A DNA stretch of 64,000 bases from Geobacteraceae bacterium (GCA_009773645.1 WSYB01000008.1:62001-126000); one strand, 5' to 3'; shown: positions 54,730-63,792, counted from the stretch's first letter. Notes: generated by a model not told the origin, from the sequence alone. Translations and numbers: made by a program.

Positions 54730-55548
54730 ATGTGCTATTGGTGTATGCCGGAAGATTCGAAGTGCGAGTGGGTAAAGTTGGTTAATTTTATGAAGATTTA
54801 CAATGAGGCGACAGCAAAGGAGTTTGTTCTCAAACAGTGCCTTGACGTTTTCGAAAGAACCATTCCACAACCTGAGATTTTAGCTGAAGACAAAGCCAAT
54901 GGAGAAGAATTGGTTGTGGAGCACAAAATTGTTTCATGGCCTCCAGATCATCTTCAGAAGCACCGGGCACACCATCTTTTTATGGACACTTTCGCAGAAC
55001 AACTCAGAAATGAATTCACAGACGATGTATATGTGATTGAAGTCAATGCGAAAGACGTTGAAGTCGCGAAAAGGGATACTTTAAGAATCGTTGGAGAGAT
55101 AGCAGTATTAATCCGTCAAAACAAGGATTTTATCCTTACAAATTCTGGAGCAAGTAACAAGACGCCAATCCCGTGGGTTTTCAGGAGAGTCAGTGACTAT
55201 GAGCGAGACGAAGAGGATGTTCCGGACGCAGGTGTAGGTGTTGTTATAAACAAAGACGAGGATTTTGGAGCTTTCTCAGATCTGAACATGGCAACTGCTG
55301 AAAAGGCAGTTCAGGAGATGTTGGGAAAACATCTACAGCAAGCTTCAATAAAGTTTCAGACTTTCAACACCCATATTCGGATCTTTGTTACAGAAGCATA
55401 CAGCAACAACGCTTTAGTGGACAATGAGCTTATAGAAAAGGTCGTTGCAAAGATAAACATCCCTGAAAACATAGATGAAATATGGGTTGGCTTGCCTCGC
55501 TGGGTAAGTGAGTACGACTATGTTCCTTACTACCGCCGAATAAAGTGA
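54730..55548 (+). CDS. Unknown protein, cassette-like
   Basis: A 272-residue protein of no family I recognise. It has an acidic, mixed alpha/beta sequence with a conspicuous stretch LVVEHKIVSWPPDHLQKHRA followed by FMDTFAEQLRNEF; the EHK could be part of a nuclease site but this is speculative. GGAGA precedes the ATG; a later ATG at 54790 is possible. No membrane segments. AT-rich. It stands between two attC-like folds on the plus strand. Confidence 0.6.
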   Translation: MCYWCMPEDSKCEWVKLVNFMKIYNEATAKEFVLKQCLDVFERTIPQPEILAEDKANGEELVVEHKIVSWPPDHLQKHRAHHLFMDTFAEQLRNEFTDDVYVIEVNAKDVEVAKRDTLRIVGEIAVLIRQNKDFILTNSGASNKTPIPWVFRRVSDYERDEEDVPDAGVGVVINKDEDFGAFSDLNMATAEKAVQEMLGKHLQQASIKFQTFNTHIRIFVTEAYSNNALVDNELIEKVVAKINIPENIDEIWVGLPRWVSEYDYVPYYRRIK

Positions 55549-55556
55549 GGAGGCAC

Positions 55557-55625
55557 AGCTAACAACGGCGCAGACACTGTCGCGGCATACCCCGCCGCGC
55601 AGGTCACGCCGCGACACGTTGGTCA
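55557..55625 (+). other. attC-like recombination site 2
   Basis: GCTAAC (55558-55563) and GTTGGTC (55618-55624) form the ends. Inside, TGTCGCGGC pairs exactly with GCCGCGACA. It starts ten bases after the stop of the preceding gene and lies upstream of the NACHT-like gene. The right end is one base off GTTRRRY. Confidence 0.5.
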
Positions 55626-55647
55626 AACAAGATAGGAAGAGGTTCAA

Positions 55648-56088
55648 ATGCTTAGCGCACTACGAAATCTTGCGGAAAATACGATTCAAAACTCGATGAA
55701 GGTTCTTATACGAAGTCTCCCATTCGAGAATAAACTCACTACTGAGGAATATTTCGTCGAACCCACCCTTGCAGGCGCAAACGGTGAGACAGTAGAGATT
55801 GATGACATTGCAGCTCGAGCCCGTGGCGTTATGATCATTGGGGCTCCAGGTAGTGGTAAAACTACACTTCTTCGTTTCCTCGCGAATAGGCAGGCTACTG
55901 ATTTTCTTGCAGGCAAACAACAACGGTGCCCTCTTTTCATTCCAGCAACCCAGCTTCACGCCTCAACCGCAAAGAATACTGATCTGCCAACCCTAGTCGC
56001 TACAGTGATGTTGAATACTTTCTCGGGTCATGATCTTGAAAATGTCATCGCTGGTTCCTGCAGGAGCGCCATTCGGGTCAGGCCTTGA
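55648..56088 (+). pseudogene. Truncated NACHT/STAND NTPase
   Basis: The 146-residue frame covers the start of a NACHT-type NTPase: an N-terminal helical stretch, then VMIIGAPGSGKTTLLRFLAN (Walker A) and CPLFIPATQL. It ends shortly after, before Walker B, where a 17-bp inverted repeat and tandem 18-bp repeats begin; the last residues (SCRSAIRVRP) look non-native. Intact relatives act in phage defence or signalling. The remnant is probably inactive. AGGAAGAGG precedes the ATG. Confidence 0.75.
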
Positions 56089-56132
56089 AGATTTGAAGAT
56101 GTTTGGAAGTTCAAGTCTTCAAGGCCTGACCC
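56075..56132. repeat. REP-like inverted repeat truncating the NACHT gene
   Basis: GGGTCAGGCCTTGAAGA (56075-56091) is the exact reverse complement of TCTTCAAGGCCTGACCC (56116-56132), with a 24-base loop. The GGGTCAGG start is typical of REP elements moved by TnpA-REP transposases. Confidence 0.8.
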
Positions 56133-56162
56133 CACGGACTTCCTTGACCCCACGGACTTCCT
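56127..56162. repeat. Two perfect 18-bp tandem repeats
   Basis: TGACCCCACGGACTTCCT occurs at 56127-56144 and again at 56145-56162, joining the inverted repeat to the second 42-bp direct repeat. Confidence 0.9.
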
Positions 56163-56203
56163 AAACCTAGGAAGATCACGAGAATTCCCACTATAAGGGA
56201 GTT
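56162..56203. repeat. 42-bp direct repeat, copy 2
   Basis: Identical to 53705-53746. Between the copies lie two unknown genes, the truncated NACHT gene and the REP-like element, so the pair could have arisen by duplication of an array head or allow deletion of about 2.5 kb. Confidence 0.9.
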
Positions 56204-56214
56204 GGCAGGCGAGT

Positions 56215-56919
56215 ATGATAACTTTATATAAATATAGACCTTTCAATGATTTTCTTAAGCCCATCATCCTGTCACAGAAGATATGGTTTCCAACCAGAGC
56301 AAGACTTAATGATCCAGAAGACTTGCAGCTAAACCTTATTAATGATGTAGATGCTGAAATATATCGCCAGCACCTTATCAGCAGAGCTGAAGAGATATCA
56401 ATGCCGCGCAAGCTCTTAAAGTACAATTTGAAAAGGGGGTTTGCGGCAAATGGGGAGATCTCAGCCGAGGCCAAGAAAAAAATTGGGAGATCACAAACCA
56501 TTCTTCAGCAGCAATTCGACAGTCTCGGCATTCTCTCTTTGTCAGACGCAAAAAATAGTTCGGTTTTATGGGAACGATATGGAGATCAAGAGAAGGGTGT
56601 TTGCATTTCATTCAGGATGGAAGTGACAGAAACCTTAGTGAAAGTAGAGTACGAAACCCCGCGACCACAACTGAGACTTAGCGAGCTATTGCTTTGTCCC
56701 CATGCAGACAAGGTGCTTATCAAAATCTTGAAAACAAAAACTACAAAATGGAGCGAAGAATCGGAATGGCGATATTTCTTAAAGAAGGGCAATAATGAAT
56801 TCCCTTTTCTCGGAGCTATTGAGACGATAATGCTTGGAAAGAAAATGAGCGATGCAAACCGACAAATTATCGCACATTGGGTGGCTGCGGCCAACCGGCC
56901 GATTGTTATTGAGGAGTAG
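56215..56919 (+). CDS. DUF2971-family protein
   Basis: A 234-residue protein with the DUF2971 pattern: start LYKYRPFND, then the segment WFPTRARLNDPEDLQLNL and later SLSDAKNSSVLWERYGDQEKGVCISF and the WSEESEWRYF ending. Such proteins are common on accessory islands and cassettes; the activity is unknown, though some are proposed to work in defence. Small AGGCGAG site before the ATG at 56215. Followed by the clearest attC-like site. Confidence 0.75.
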   Translation: MITLYKYRPFNDFLKPIILSQKIWFPTRARLNDPEDLQLNLINDVDAEIYRQHLISRAEEISMPRKLLKYNLKRGFAANGEISAEAKKKIGRSQTILQQQFDSLGILSLSDAKNSSVLWERYGDQEKGVCISFRMEVTETLVKVEYETPRPQLRLSELLLCPHADKVLIKILKTKTTKWSEESEWRYFLKKGNNEFPFLGAIETIMLGKKMSDANRQIIAHWVAAANRPIVIEE

Positions 56920-56937
56920 GAACGGAAAGAGGGTAAT

Positions 56938-57001
56938 GTTGCTAACCAGAAAGTTGGACCGGGCCGAAAACCTGCCCGGTCAACTTCATGTCCGTTGAAC
57001 C
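56938..57001 (+). other. attC-like recombination site 3 (best match)
   Basis: GCTAAC (56941-56946) and GTTGAAC (56994-57000, matches GTTRRRY) form the ends. AAGTTGGACCGGGC (56951-56964) pairs with GCCCGGTCAACTT (56974-56986) except for one unpaired G, the asymmetric base used for strand choice in attC. It lies 22 bases after the DUF2971 gene. Confidence 0.65.
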
Positions 57002-57016
57002 ACAAAGAGGTAGTCA

Positions 57017-57529
57017 ATGAGTACAGAAGACAGTAGGACACCTGAACGGCTATTAGTTATTGGCTGCACTTCTTTTGCTGGCCTCGACTCAATTGCATGG
57101 GATGATCAAATTGTGCCAAACATACCTGACTATGATTTGATTGTCGTATCAGTTCCACACATAACCAAAGATTTTTTAGCGACAGTTAAGGGACAATTCT
57201 TTAAGGATATGCGGAGAGCTTTAGTACGTTTTCTTCATTCCGGAGGGAAAATGATTGTTCTGGTATCACCCAGACTCTCAGTAAATCGCAAGTCGCTTTA
57301 TCCAGAACACGTATCAAACATCAATTGGTGCCCCATTTCATACGATGCCCCAAATGAAGCAGGCAAGAGTATTGTTGAAAAAAATGTAATGTATCCGTCA
57401 TACCTTAGAAGAATGGTGGAGTGGCCTTTTTTACTGACAATTCCAGGTTCCTGTCTGAGTGATGAATTGACAGATTTTTATGGTGCAACTCACAACACCA
57501 AATATAGAATCCCACTAGGGGGGCTTTAG
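57017..57529 (+). CDS. Unknown protein, possibly truncated
   Basis: A 170-residue protein with a Rossmann-like start (RLLVIGCTSFAGLDSIAW, DYDLIVVSVP, GGKMIVLVSP). No family recognised. GAGGT precedes the ATG. The end (YRIPLGGL) and the sequence after it (AGGGGGGCTTTAGGGGGACATTC) look repetitive, and there is no attC-like site behind it, so the gene may have lost its 3' part. Confidence 0.55.
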   Translation: MSTEDSRTPERLLVIGCTSFAGLDSIAWDDQIVPNIPDYDLIVVSVPHITKDFLATVKGQFFKDMRRALVRFLHSGGKMIVLVSPRLSVNRKSLYPEHVSNINWCPISYDAPNEAGKSIVEKNVMYPSYLRRMVEWPFLLTIPGSCLSDELTDFYGATHNTKYRIPLGGL

Positions 57530-57619
57530 GGGGACATTCTTTTCTATTTATCTAAATTATAGACAACATCGTCCCCTTTTGCCTTCTCATTGGTTTGCCC
57601 CAGTACTTTGGGCGCAATA

Positions 57620-57925
57620 TCAGGCGTGAGAGCTGTTGACGTTCCACTTATGAATCGCGGACAGACTTTCCGACTCTGAATTCTCGATTTCCTCGGTATC
57701 GTAGTCAGCCTGAAGGCCAAGCCAGAAACCGGCGCTGGTGCCAAAAAACCGAGCCAGGCGGACGGCAGTGCCAGCGGTGATAGCCCGCTTGCCGTTACAG
57801 ATGGCGGAGATTCTCGGCTCCGGAACTCCGATTTCCTTTGCCAAGCGGTACTGACTTATCCCCAGCGGGATCAGGAATTCTTCCCGAAGAACTTCGCCGG
57901 GATGGATATTGGGAAGTTTTTTCAT
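57620..57925 (-). CDS. higA: HigA-type antitoxin
   Basis: A 101-residue HTH antitoxin of the HigA/VapI family: HPGEVLREEFLIPLGISQYRLAKEIGV (in part), PRISAICNGKRAITAGTAVRLARFFG and GFWLGLQADYD. It should bind HigB and repress the module. It follows the toxin gene by four bases, the toxin-first order of higBA. Confidence 0.93.
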   Translation of the reverse strand: MKKLPNIHPGEVLREEFLIPLGISQYRLAKEIGVPEPRISAICNGKRAITAGTAVRLARFFGTSAGFWLGLQADYDTEEIENSESESLSAIHKWNVNSSHA

Positions 57926-57929
57926 GCTG

Positions 57930-58217
57930 TCACCTCAATGAATAGTCGCATATTTCGACACGGTTGGCCGTTCCGTCGTTCCAGACAAAGCAGACGCGCC
58001 ACTGGTCATTGATCCTTATGCTCCACTGTCCGTCGCGGTCGCCGGAGAGCTTTTCCAGACGGTTTTGCGGAGGAACTCGAAGGTCGTCTATCCGGCGGGC
58101 GTTGTTCAGCATACGCAGCTTACGCCGCGCTACTGCCTGAATATGGGTCGGGAGACGGCGGGAAAAATCTCCTTCCCAGATTTTTCGAGTTTCGTTGTCA
58201 TGGAACGAGGCGATCAT
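57930..58217 (-). CDS. higB: HigB-type toxin
   Basis: A 95-residue RelE-superfamily mRNA interferase: IASFHDNETRKIWEG, VARRKLRMLNNARRIDDLR, PPQNRLEKLSGDRDGQWSIR, and INDQWRVCFVW. The ATG at 58217 begins MIASFHD; the frame upstream to 58259 is not native. It stands at the right end of the island, opposite to the his genes. Confidence 0.93.
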   Translation of the reverse strand: MIASFHDNETRKIWEGDFSRRLPTHIQAVARRKLRMLNNARRIDDLRVPPQNRLEKLSGDRDGQWSIRINDQWRVCFVWNDGTANRVEICDYSLR

Positions 58218-58439
58218 GATTGAAATACTAACGCAAAACGAAAGCAAGATCAACAACAATAACGTCAGACGAATGCAGAGGAAAAATCAGCTTCACCTGG
58301 AAAACTATGTTGCCAATAAGGGCGTGACCTGCGCGGCAAGTCGAACTAATGTGCTGGCAGCTGAACAAAAAATAGGTTATATTCCTGAAGCTTGCCGGCC
58401 TCAATTTTTACGGTTAAATACAAAGAGGTGAAATTGCCG

Positions 58440-58775
58440 ATGAACATGCAACACGACGACATCCTTCAATCCATCTATCAGGTCATCCAGGAGCGCAAGA
58501 CGCATCCCTCCGAGAAATCCTACACCGCTTCCCTGATGCAGAAGGGGATCGACAAGATTCTGAAGAAGGTGGGGGAGGAAGCCGCGGAGCTCATCATTGC
58601 CGGCAAGGGTGGCGCACGGCAGGAGATCGTCTATGAAACTGCCGACCTTTTTTTTCATGCACTGCTCCTGCTCGGGTTTTACGATATCGAGCCCGAGGAG
58701 ATTTACCGCGAACTGCGGCGCCGTTTCGGGATCTCCGGGATAGAAGAGAAAGCATCGCGGGATGAAGGAAAATAG
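58440..58775 (+). CDS. hisE: Phosphoribosyl-ATP pyrophosphatase
   Basis: Hydrolyses phosphoribosyl-ATP to phosphoribosyl-AMP in histidine synthesis. The 111-residue MazG-like protein has SLMQKGIDKILKKVGEEAAELIIAG and ETADLFFHALLLL. The ATG at 58440 follows AGAGGTG. It is separated from hisF by the island, so its own promoter is likely between 58218 and 58440. hisI is not in the window. Confidence 0.95.
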   Translation: MNMQHDDILQSIYQVIQERKTHPSEKSYTASLMQKGIDKILKKVGEEAAELIIAGKGGARQEIVYETADLFFHALLLLGFYDIEPEEIYRELRRRFGISGIEEKASRDEGK

Positions 58776-58907
58776 TTGAAAATCCGTAAATTTCCCTTGA
58801 CAACACATTTGCAGGTGTTAGAATGCTTTTTCTTTAAAAGAAAATAGGCCGGCTTACCCTTTGTTATTTAGGCATTAAATTTAGATACAGGAGGGAGGGG
58901 AATATGG

Positions 58908-59105
58908 ATGCCGGGAATAAAGGTAAAAGAAACTGAATCTTTTGAGCTTGTGCTGAAGAAGTTCAAAAAACAGTGCGAGAAGGCGGGCATTCTCTCTGAA
59001 GTGCGCAAGAGAGAACATTTCGAAAAGCCTAGTATCAAGCGGAAGAAAAAGGCTATTGCGGCTCGCAAAAGGGCACTGAAAAAACAGCGCAAGATGATGG
59101 AGTAA
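58908..59105 (+). CDS. rpsU: 30S ribosomal protein S21
   Basis: A 65-residue highly basic protein: [38 protein letters not shown] and [30 protein letters not shown] precedes the ATG. First gene of the rpsU-yqeY-cvpA-dnaG-rpoD macromolecular-synthesis block. Confidence 0.97.
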   Translation: MPGIKVKETESFELVLKKFKKQCEKAGILSEVRKREHFEKPSIKRKKKAIAARKRALKKQRKMME

Positions 59106-59111
59106 TTCCGT

Positions 59112-59555
59112 ATGTCGCTGCGGGAAAGACTAACAGAGGAAATGAAAGTGGCCATGAAGGCCAAGGCCGACCTCAAGCTTTCCACCATCCGTCTGATCCG
59201 TTCAGCGGTCAAGAACAAAGAAATCGATTTGAAGCGGGAACTGGACGACCAGGGAATCGTGGAAGTTATTTCAACTCTGGCCAAGCAGCGCAGGGAATCC
59301 ATCCGGCTTTTCAATGAGGCCGGGCGGCAAGACCTGGTGGAGAAGGAAGAGAAGGAGCTTGTTACGCTTCTTGACTTTCTCCCGCAGCAGTTGAGCCGTG
59401 AAGAGGTTGCGGACCTCGTTGTTAAGGTCGTTGCCGAGTGCGGCGCCCAGGGAGGAAAAGATATGGGGCGGGTGATGAAGGCCTTGGCGCCCCATATCGC
59501 AGGCCGTGCCGATGGGAAGATGGTCAGCGAAGTGGTAAAAGAGAAGCTTGGCTAG
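59112..59555 (+). CDS. yqeY: GatB/YqeY domain protein
   Basis: A 147-residue helical protein of the GatB C-terminal/YqeY family: MSLRERLTEEMKVAMKAKAD, LKLSTIRLIRSAVKNKEID, and LDFLPQQLSREEVADLV. Thought to interact with tRNA or amidotransferase substrates; exact role unclear. It follows rpsU by six bases. Confidence 0.93.
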   Translation: MSLRERLTEEMKVAMKAKADLKLSTIRLIRSAVKNKEIDLKRELDDQGIVEVISTLAKQRRESIRLFNEAGRQDLVEKEEKELVTLLDFLPQQLSREEVADLVVKVVAECGAQGGKDMGRVMKALAPHIAGRADGKMVSEVVKEKLG

Positions 59556-59672
59556 TCTGCGGTCCTGAAGGTCTCGTATTTTAGCACGTGCAGAAAATTC
59601 TTGATATATTTGGTGGGGGCGATTCTTGTGATTGCCCCTACTTTTACTTTATGGGTATCTTGGGTGCATGGA

Positions 59673-60173
59673 ATGAGCCTCGTTGACATCCTTATCTGGG
59701 CCGTTTTACTTTTATTTGTGGTGAAGGGCTTAATGAAAGGCTTGGTACGAGAGGTTTGTTCACTTCTCGGACTGGTTGCCGGGGGATGGGCAGCCTTTAA
59801 ATACTGCCATTACCTTGCCGAGGCCGTCAGGTCGTTTATTCGTCTTCCTCAACATGTGACGCTGGTCCTCTCGTTTCTCCTCATCTTCTTCATACTGGGT
59901 CTGCTTTTTTATTTTTTCGGACATCTGCTTACCGTTGTTTTCAAGATCATGCTGATGGGAGGGGTAAACCGCGTCGGTGGTGGTGTTTTCGGCCTTTTGG
60001 AAGGGGCCTTCATCCTCTGCATGGTCCTCTATTTATGTACCACGAAGCCGATGCCGGAAAAGCTGAAGGGATATCTTTTGCGCTCCAGGACCGCACAAAC
60101 CTTCATCCAGTCGGGCCACGAGATAGTTGCCGGCTGGGAGGGGGGCGCACATCGGGCAAAGCCTCTCAACTAA
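59673..60173 (+). CDS. cvpA: CvpA-family membrane protein
   Basis: A CvpA-type protein with four predicted membrane segments (DILIWAVLLLFVVKGLMKGL, VCSLLGLVAGGWAAF, LVLSFLLIFFILGLLFYFFG, GVFGLLEGAFILCMVLYLC) and the GLVREVCSLLG motif after the first one. Family members function in colicin V production or envelope integrity. The ATG at 59673 (MSLVDIL) fits the family; the frame is open back to a TTG at 59601 with an extra hydrophobic stretch. Ribosome site is weak. Confidence 0.8.
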   Translation: MSLVDILIWAVLLLFVVKGLMKGLVREVCSLLGLVAGGWAAFKYCHYLAEAVRSFIRLPQHVTLVLSFLLIFFILGLLFYFFGHLLTVVFKIMLMGGVNRVGGGVFGLLEGAFILCMVLYLCTTKPMPEKLKGYLLRSRTAQTFIQSGHEIVAGWEGGAHRAKPLN

Positions 60174-60245
60174 CTGTCCCCACTGCAGCCCGGGGCGCCG
60201 TGAGCCGGGAAAGCAATGACCGTGGCCCATTGTTAAAGGTTAAAG

Positions 60246-62003
60246 ATGCCATTGATACCGGACGATAAGGTTAAGGAGGTAAGTGATCGGGCGTCAATCC
60301 TTGAGGTGGTTGCCGATTACGTGAGCCTGAGGAAAGCGGGCGCCAATTATCAGGGACTCTGCCCGTTTCATGGGGAAAAGACCCCATCGTTCAACGTCAA
60401 TCCCGCCAGAGGAATATTCCACTGTTTCGGCTGCGGTGTCGGCGGCAATGTCTTTTCATTCGTTATGAAGATTGAGGGGCTTTCCTTCCCCGAAGCGGTT
60501 AAGTTTGTGGCCAAGAAGGTGGGGGTCACGATCGAGGAGCGACCCCTCTCCGCGGGAGAAAAGCGGCGACTGGACGAGCGCGAATCGCTTTACCGGATAA
60601 ACGAGCTGGCGGCCAGGTTTTACCGCCGGGTGCTCATTGAAGATGCTGCCGGGGAGCCGGGGCGACGTTACCTTGAGAGACGTGGTGTGGATGGCGCGAC
60701 ATCCGAGACCTATCGGCTCGGTTACGCTCCCGACAAATGGGATGCCCTGACCAGACATCTGGAACAGCAGCGTGTTCCGCTGGATATGGCGGAGAAACTG
60801 GGGGTAATCAGGCGCAATACAGGCGGGGGCTATCATGACCTGTTCAGAAACCGGCTCATTTTTACCATCAGTGACCCGCACGGTCGCCCTATCGGCTTTG
60901 GCGCCAGGGTGCTTGATGATACGCTTCCCAAATACATAAATTCGCCTGAATCACCCATCTATCACAAAAGCGAGGTCCTCTTCGGTATCGATCTCGCCAA
61001 ACAGGCCATGCGCGAACAGGGTACAGCGATCATCGTGGAAGGGTATTTTGACCACCTGGCCCTTTATCAGGCGGGGGTAAGAAATGTGGCGGCCACCTGC
61101 GGCACTGCCATGACCGACGGACATTTAAAGCTGTTACAGCGCTATGTGGGAAAGCTTTGCACGCTCTTTGACTCGGACAGCGCCGGCAAAAAAGCCACGT
61201 TTCGCGCCATGGAACTGGTCCTGGGAGATAACCTTCCGGTCAGTGTGGTGGAACTGCCGGCCGGGGAAGACCCGGACAGCTTTTTAAAGAAGGAGGGGAG
61301 TGAGGCTTTTGCCGCCCGGGTCGCCAAGGCGCGCCCGATTTTCGAATATTTTTTCCGCGACCTCCTGCAAAGGAGCGAGACGGGAACGGTGGAAGGCAAG
61401 GTAAGGGTCATTGAGGAACTGGTGCCGCGGCTTATGAAGATCGCCAACCCCGTCGAACGGGAACTTTACCTGAAAGAAATTTCACGCGTGCTGGGGGTCG
61501 ATGAGCGGTCGCTGATGAGAAAAATCGGCCGCGCTCCCGTTTCGGCGGCGGATTTCTTCCCGCCGGTTGAGCGTAGACGAAAGGGGGTCGGCACGGAAGA
61601 GATGCTCCTGGCGCTGATGGGAAAATATCCGGAGGTGGCAACGAAAGTGGCTGAATACGGGGTCGCCGATCTTTTTCAGGAGGACCTGTTGCCGGTGGCC
61701 GAAGCGATCCTCGACCAGTCGAACACCGGTGAAGATGTAGACTGGGCGCTGATTCTGGAGCAGGCAGGTTCCCCCGAGGAGAGAAGCAGGCTTGCCGCCA
61801 TCCTGGTCGATGACGAGCATCTGGAAGGGGTGAACGCCCTGAAGATGTTCGATGAACTGCGCATCAGCCGGGAAAGACTCTCTCTCAAGGGAATTGACCA
61901 GTTGAAAAAAGAGCTGGTGAAGGAAGAGGCCGGTAGCGAGCGGTACCAGGAGCTTCTGGAAAAGATTGACGCCTTGCGAAATAAAAAATCGCAATTAATA
62001 TAG
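60246..62003 (+). CDS. dnaG: DNA primase
   Basis: Makes RNA primers for replication. 585 residues: N-terminal zinc domain (CPFHGEKTPSFNV, HCFGCGVGG), then the TOPRIM core (IIVEGYFDHLALYQAG with the acidic Glu; TLFDSDSAGKKA with DxD), then a C-terminal DnaB-binding part. It lies between cvpA and rpoD. Confidence 0.97.
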   Translation: MPLIPDDKVKEVSDRASILEVVADYVSLRKAGANYQGLCPFHGEKTPSFNVNPARGIFHCFGCGVGGNVFSFVMKIEGLSFPEAVKFVAKKVGVTIEERPLSAGEKRRLDERESLYRINELAARFYRRVLIEDAAGEPGRRYLERRGVDGATSETYRLGYAPDKWDALTRHLEQQRVPLDMAEKLGVIRRNTGGGYHDLFRNRLIFTISDPHGRPIGFGARVLDDTLPKYINSPESPIYHKSEVLFGIDLAKQAMREQGTAIIVEGYFDHLALYQAGVRNVAATCGTAMTDGHLKLLQRYVGKLCTLFDSDSAGKKATFRAMELVLGDNLPVSVVELPAGEDPDSFLKKEGSEAFAARVAKARPIFEYFFRDLLQRSETGTVEGKVRVIEELVPRLMKIANPVERELYLKEISRVLGVDERSLMRKIGRAPVSAADFFPPVERRRKGVGTEEMLLALMGKYPEVATKVAEYGVADLFQEDLLPVAEAILDQSNTGEDVDWALILEQAGSPEERSRLAAILVDDEHLEGVNALKMFDELRISRERLSLKGIDQLKKELVKEEAGSERYQELLEKIDALRNKKSQLI

Positions 62004-62031
62004 ATATACAGCAGATAACGAGGTGAAGTGA

Positions 62032-63792
62032 ATGGCTAAAAAAAATATCGAAGAAGTAAAACAGCTGATCGACCTGGGGAAGGAGAAAGGGTTTCTCACC
62101 TATGACGAGGTCAACGACCTTCTCCCCCCCGATATTGTCTCTTCCGAACAGATTGACGACGTCATGAGCATGTTCGGGGAGATGGATATAGAGATAGTTG
62201 ATTCCGTCCAGAAGGTCAAAATCTCCAAGGTCAAGTTGGAGCTTGAGGAAGAAGAGGAAATCGAAGGGGAGCAGGAAGAGCAGGAGTTTGAGCCGGGAGC
62301 GCTGGGGCGCACCAGTGATCCGGTCCGCATGTACCTGCGGGAGATGGGCTCCGTTTCGCTTCTTACCCGTGAGGGGGAGGTGGAGATTGCCAAGCGGATC
62401 GAGGAAGGGGAAAAGGATGTGGCAAGCGTCATTCTCAACACCCCGATTACCGTTAAGGAGGTGCTATCCCTTGGCGAGAGGCTGAGAAAGTCCCAGATCA
62501 GCGCAGCGGAGATCAGCAAGGAAGTTGAAGAGGAAGAGTTGGAAGAGGATGAGGAGGACGTGCAGAAGACCCGTCTCCTCACCATCATTGACGAAATAAA
62601 AGAGCACGACATCCGGATGGAAGAGCTCCACGCCACCCTTGAGTCCGAATCACTGAAGGAATCTGCGCGGCAGGGGCTGGTAAAGGAGCAGTTGGAACTG
62701 AAGGGGAAAATGGCCGAACTGGTCAAGTCCCTGCGACTCAAGGACCGCCACATTGAGAAGATCGCTCAGCGTTTGAAGGAGCTTTCCGCCAAGGTGGACA
62801 GGATAATGAGAGAGATCACCGAGCTGGAGAAGGAGTCGAGGTTTTCCGCCGCCGACCTTTCATTGCTGTTCGTCAAGATGCACAAGAGCGCCGAGGATGA
62901 GAAAAAGGTCTTGAAAAAGCTCGGTCTTGCGCAGGAAGACGCCCAGAAGCTGGAAAAAAGGTTGAAGAGCGCCGAGAAAAAGCTGAAGAAAGTGGAGCAG
63001 GAGTCGGGGTTCCATGCGTCCGAGCTTTCCAAGGCGCTCCTCGCTATCGAGGAAGGGGAGCGGAAGGCCAAACTGGCCAAGTCGGAGCTGGTGGAGGCAA
63101 ACTTACGGCTGGTTGTTTCCATCGCCAAGAAATACACCAACCGCGGGTTGCAGTTTCTCGACCTTATCCAGGAAGGGAACATCGGCCTCATGAAGGCGGT
63201 GGACAAGTTCGAGTACCAGCGCGGCTACAAGTTTTCCACCTACGCCACCTGGTGGATCCGTCAGGCCATTACCCGCGCCATTGCGGACCAGGCGAGGACC
63301 ATCCGCATCCCGGTCCATATGATTGAGACCATCAACAAGCTGATCCGTACGAGTCGCCAGCTGGTACAGGAGATTGGACGCGAGCCTTCTCCCGAGGAGA
63401 TTGCCGAGCGGATGAGTCTCCCTCTCGACAAGGTGCGGAAGGTACTGAAGATCGCCAAGGAGCCGATCTCCCTGGAAACTCCCATCGGCGAGGAAGAAGA
63501 TTCCCACCTGGGAGATTTCATCGAGGACAAAGGGGTCGTTTCCCCCCTGGAGGCAGTGATCAAGGCTAACCTATCCGAGCAGACCTCAAGGGTCCTCGCC
63601 ACTCTCACCCCCCGCGAAGAGAAGGTGCTCAGGATGCGGTTCGGCATCGGCGAGAAAAGCGATCATACCTTGGAGGAAGTGGGACAGGATTTCGAGGTGA
63701 CCCGCGAAAGGATCCGTCAGATCGAGGCCAAGGCACTCAGGAAACTCAGACACCCGAGCCGGAGCAAGAAACTCAAGAGCTTTGTGGAGTAA
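62032..63792 (+). CDS. rpoD: RNA polymerase primary sigma factor (sigma 70)
   Basis: The housekeeping sigma factor, 586 residues. Region 1.1 ([20 protein letters not shown]), region 1.2 ([21 protein letters not shown]), a long charged coiled-coil non-conserved region, region 2 ([33 protein letters not shown]), region 3 and region 4 ([36 protein letters not shown]). GAGGTGAAGTGA precedes the ATG. Confidence 0.98.
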   Translation: MAKKNIEEVKQLIDLGKEKGFLTYDEVNDLLPPDIVSSEQIDDVMSMFGEMDIEIVDSVQKVKISKVKLELEEEEEIEGEQEEQEFEPGALGRTSDPVRMYLREMGSVSLLTREGEVEIAKRIEEGEKDVASVILNTPITVKEVLSLGERLRKSQISAAEISKEVEEEELEEDEEDVQKTRLLTIIDEIKEHDIRMEELHATLESESLKESARQGLVKEQLELKGKMAELVKSLRLKDRHIEKIAQRLKELSAKVDRIMREITELEKESRFSAADLSLLFVKMHKSAEDEKKVLKKLGLAQEDAQKLEKRLKSAEKKLKKVEQESGFHASELSKALLAIEEGERKAKLAKSELVEANLRLVVSIAKKYTNRGLQFLDLIQEGNIGLMKAVDKFEYQRGYKFSTYATWWIRQAITRAIADQARTIRIPVHMIETINKLIRTSRQLVQEIGREPSPEEIAERMSLPLDKVRKVLKIAKEPISLETPIGEEEDSHLGDFIEDKGVVSPLEAVIKANLSEQTSRVLATLTPREEKVLRMRFGIGEKSDHTLEEVGQDFEVTRERIRQIEAKALRKLRHPSRSKKLKSFVE

